In this document: piece after piece, positions 63,208 to 64,000 of the stretch
How the letters are laid out: each line of letters begins with the position of its first letter
Position numbering within the stretch: the first letter of the stretch is position 1
Source: Halobacteriales archaeon QS_4_69_225
GTDB lineage: Archaea; Halobacteriota; Halobacteria; Halobacteriales; Haloarculaceae
DNA length: 64,000 nucleotides
Direction of reading: 5' to 3'
NCBI GenBank assembly: GCA_003020965.1
Contig: PXRL01000012.1
Coordinates: 103,888 to 167,887, forward strand
The notes under the pieces: model-generated
The model's input: the letters and a program-made list of their open reading frames with translations, nothing else
Databases searched by the model: none
Told to the model about the DNA's origin: nothing
Made by a program: the position numbers and the translations under genes

Positions 63208-63710
63208 ATGCTACCTGAGGGTCATGTGGCCGTCGGCTACCTCCCCGTTCGCCGTCCGGTGTCGGACCGATGACCCCCGGCGGGCCTCGCCGTCGCCGCG
63301 CTCGCCGTCGGCACGCGGGTTCCGGATCCGACGGACGAACCCCTGGTCGCCCGGGTGAGCCTGCTCCCGTCCGGACGGGATCTCGGAGGCTCGCTGCCGT
63401 TCGCGGCCGCCTGCGGCGTCGGCCTGTGGTATTTCGACCGTCGTTCCGGCCGGCCGGCCGTCGCGTCGGCGTTCCCGTCCGGGTAACTCACCCACGTCAT
63501 CGCGGACGCGCTTCCGACGGCCCTCGCCGGCCGGTGGTCCGACCCCGACTTCCCGTCTTGACCCGTGACGCCGGCTTTCCGGTACCCCGGCGACCATCGG
63601 AACCCGTCGAGTACCTGCCGACGGAGTCGACGACGCCGCATCACGAACTCCGACTGTTCGCGCCGGCGGCGGCGCTCCGGGTCGCCGACGGCCGTTCCGG
63701 CCCACCGAGG
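63208..63710 (+). pseudogene. Decayed DUF457-type membrane hydrolase gene
   Basis: Frame 1 starts MLPEGHVAVGYLPVRRPVSD and stops. From about 63,271 another frame reads PPAGLAVAALAVGTRVPDPT then DEPLVARVSLLPSGRDLGGS, hits TAA at about 63,484 after AVASAFPSG, resumes LTHVIADALPTALAGRWSDP, hits TGA at about 63,559, and continues PVTPAFRYPGD. A third frame carries the tail VEYLPTESTTPHHELRLFAP. Read together this is one membrane-bound metal-dependent hydrolase of the kind starting HxAVGYL...PDxxDKPL...LPSGRSLGHS. At least two stops and two frame changes make it dead. Confidence 0.75.
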
Positions 63711-63826
63711 GCCCGGCCGTGGCTCGCGGCCCGGTGTCGCCGCGAACGGCCGATGATCGTCGCGGTCACTCACCGGTTCGACCGCACGAGGGCGTTCGGT
63801 ACCGGAGCGACGGACGGCAGTCGGTA

Positions 63827-64000
63827 TCAGTTCAGCCGGTAGCGCAACAGCGCGGCGACGCCGCCGAGGTTCGCCAGCTGCTGGCCGGGATCGAACTCGT
63901 GTGAGAAGACGGTCACGTCGCCGCCCTGCTGTTCGACGCTCTCGACGACGTCGTTGACGTCGACGTCCCAGTCGCCCTCGCCGGCCCGTTCGGCGCGGAG
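63827..64000 (-). CDS. pelA: mRNA surveillance protein pelota, C-terminal end only
   Basis: The last 57 residues of a gene entering from the right edge: [20 protein letters not shown], then [20 protein letters not shown] and LRYRLN before the stop. The GEQL...LGGIAALLRY-type ending is characteristic of Dom34/pelota, which rescues stalled ribosomes, while the related release factor aRF1 ends GGIAGILRYATG. The rest of the gene lies outside the window. Confidence 0.8.
   Translation of the reverse strand, partial: LRAERAGEGDWDVDVNDVVESVEQQGGDVTVFSHEFDPGQQLANLGGVAALLRYRLN

Noticed and set aside
62997..63218. 73-codon frame upstream of the DUF457 pseudogene
   Set aside because: After a plausible start (MLDETVYAIAAGSIGGVASG) it becomes Arg/Gly-rich noise; no family, no promoter.

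Overview
The window comes from a haloarchaeon (class Halobacteria). The signs are very high GC, acidic proteins, many leaderless genes with a TATA box about 25-30 bases before the start codon, Tat-type signal peptides, and archaeal genes such as topoisomerase VI, proteasome beta, TraB, UPF0212 and pelota. The genus cannot be fixed from sequence alone.

Layout. Positions 1-3,215: housekeeping and conserved haloarchaeal genes (partial archaeal adenylate kinase, DUF5789, an MFS transporter, DUF309). Positions 3,316-9,610: an accessory defence block beside a tRNA-Leu gene, holding a fused restriction-methylase, an HTH plus small-partner pair that looks like a toxin-antitoxin module, and a VapBC pair with a palindromic operator. 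Duplicated tRNA 3' ends and hairpins fill the 460 bases next to the tRNA. Positions 9,813-15,522: inositol-phosphatase family protein, DUF63, NADH dehydrogenase-like enzyme, Rrf2-type regulator and arginase. Positions 15,527-23,774: the divergent gyrBA and top6BA operons, with a 15-bp tandem repeat in the gap between them. Positions 24,108-31,383: an MBL hydrolase, a tungstate transporter operon (tupABC plus a ModE-like regulator) with a ModE-box-like palindrome over the tupA start, psmB, UPF0212, an XRE-CBS regulator and purM.

Positions 31,434-39,198: membrane proteins (site-2 protease, TraB), an orphan response regulator and a type IV pilus module (pilB, pilC, KaiC-like protein). Positions 39,249-41,725: mobile-DNA damage. 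Two MITE-like inverted-repeat elements lie upstream of an acyl-CoA thioesterase gene that is split by a TnpB (IS1341-type) element carrying a tiny divergent ORF. Positions 41,726-45,552: small conserved haloarchaeal proteins, PEBP and YbaK. Positions 45,725-49,811: a biotin operon bioB-bioU-bioF-bioD, in which the BioU-like protein probably replaces BioA. Positions 49,959-56,390: thioredoxin, a PRC-barrel protein, DHH-TrkA protein, tRNA-Lys with a duplicated 3' end, guaB, DUF5794, DUF5795 and a 2Fe-2S ferredoxin. Positions 56,472-64,000: a scrambled intron-containing tRNA-Trp locus, a lipoprotein, small zinc proteins, SDR, MBL hydrolase, a Tat-exported repeat protein, a heavily decayed membrane-hydrolase pseudogene and the 3' end of pelota.

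The most unusual signal is shared by all three tRNA loci (Leu, Lys, Trp). Each has inverted repeats, most of them built from the tRNA T-arm sequence, and a second tRNA 3' end close by. This looks like a family of tRNA-3'-end-derived palindromic elements or layered integration scars. Other points of interest are the TnpB insertion, whose guide should match the broken thioesterase gene, and an abrupt GC drop inside the target-recognition half of the restriction-methylase.
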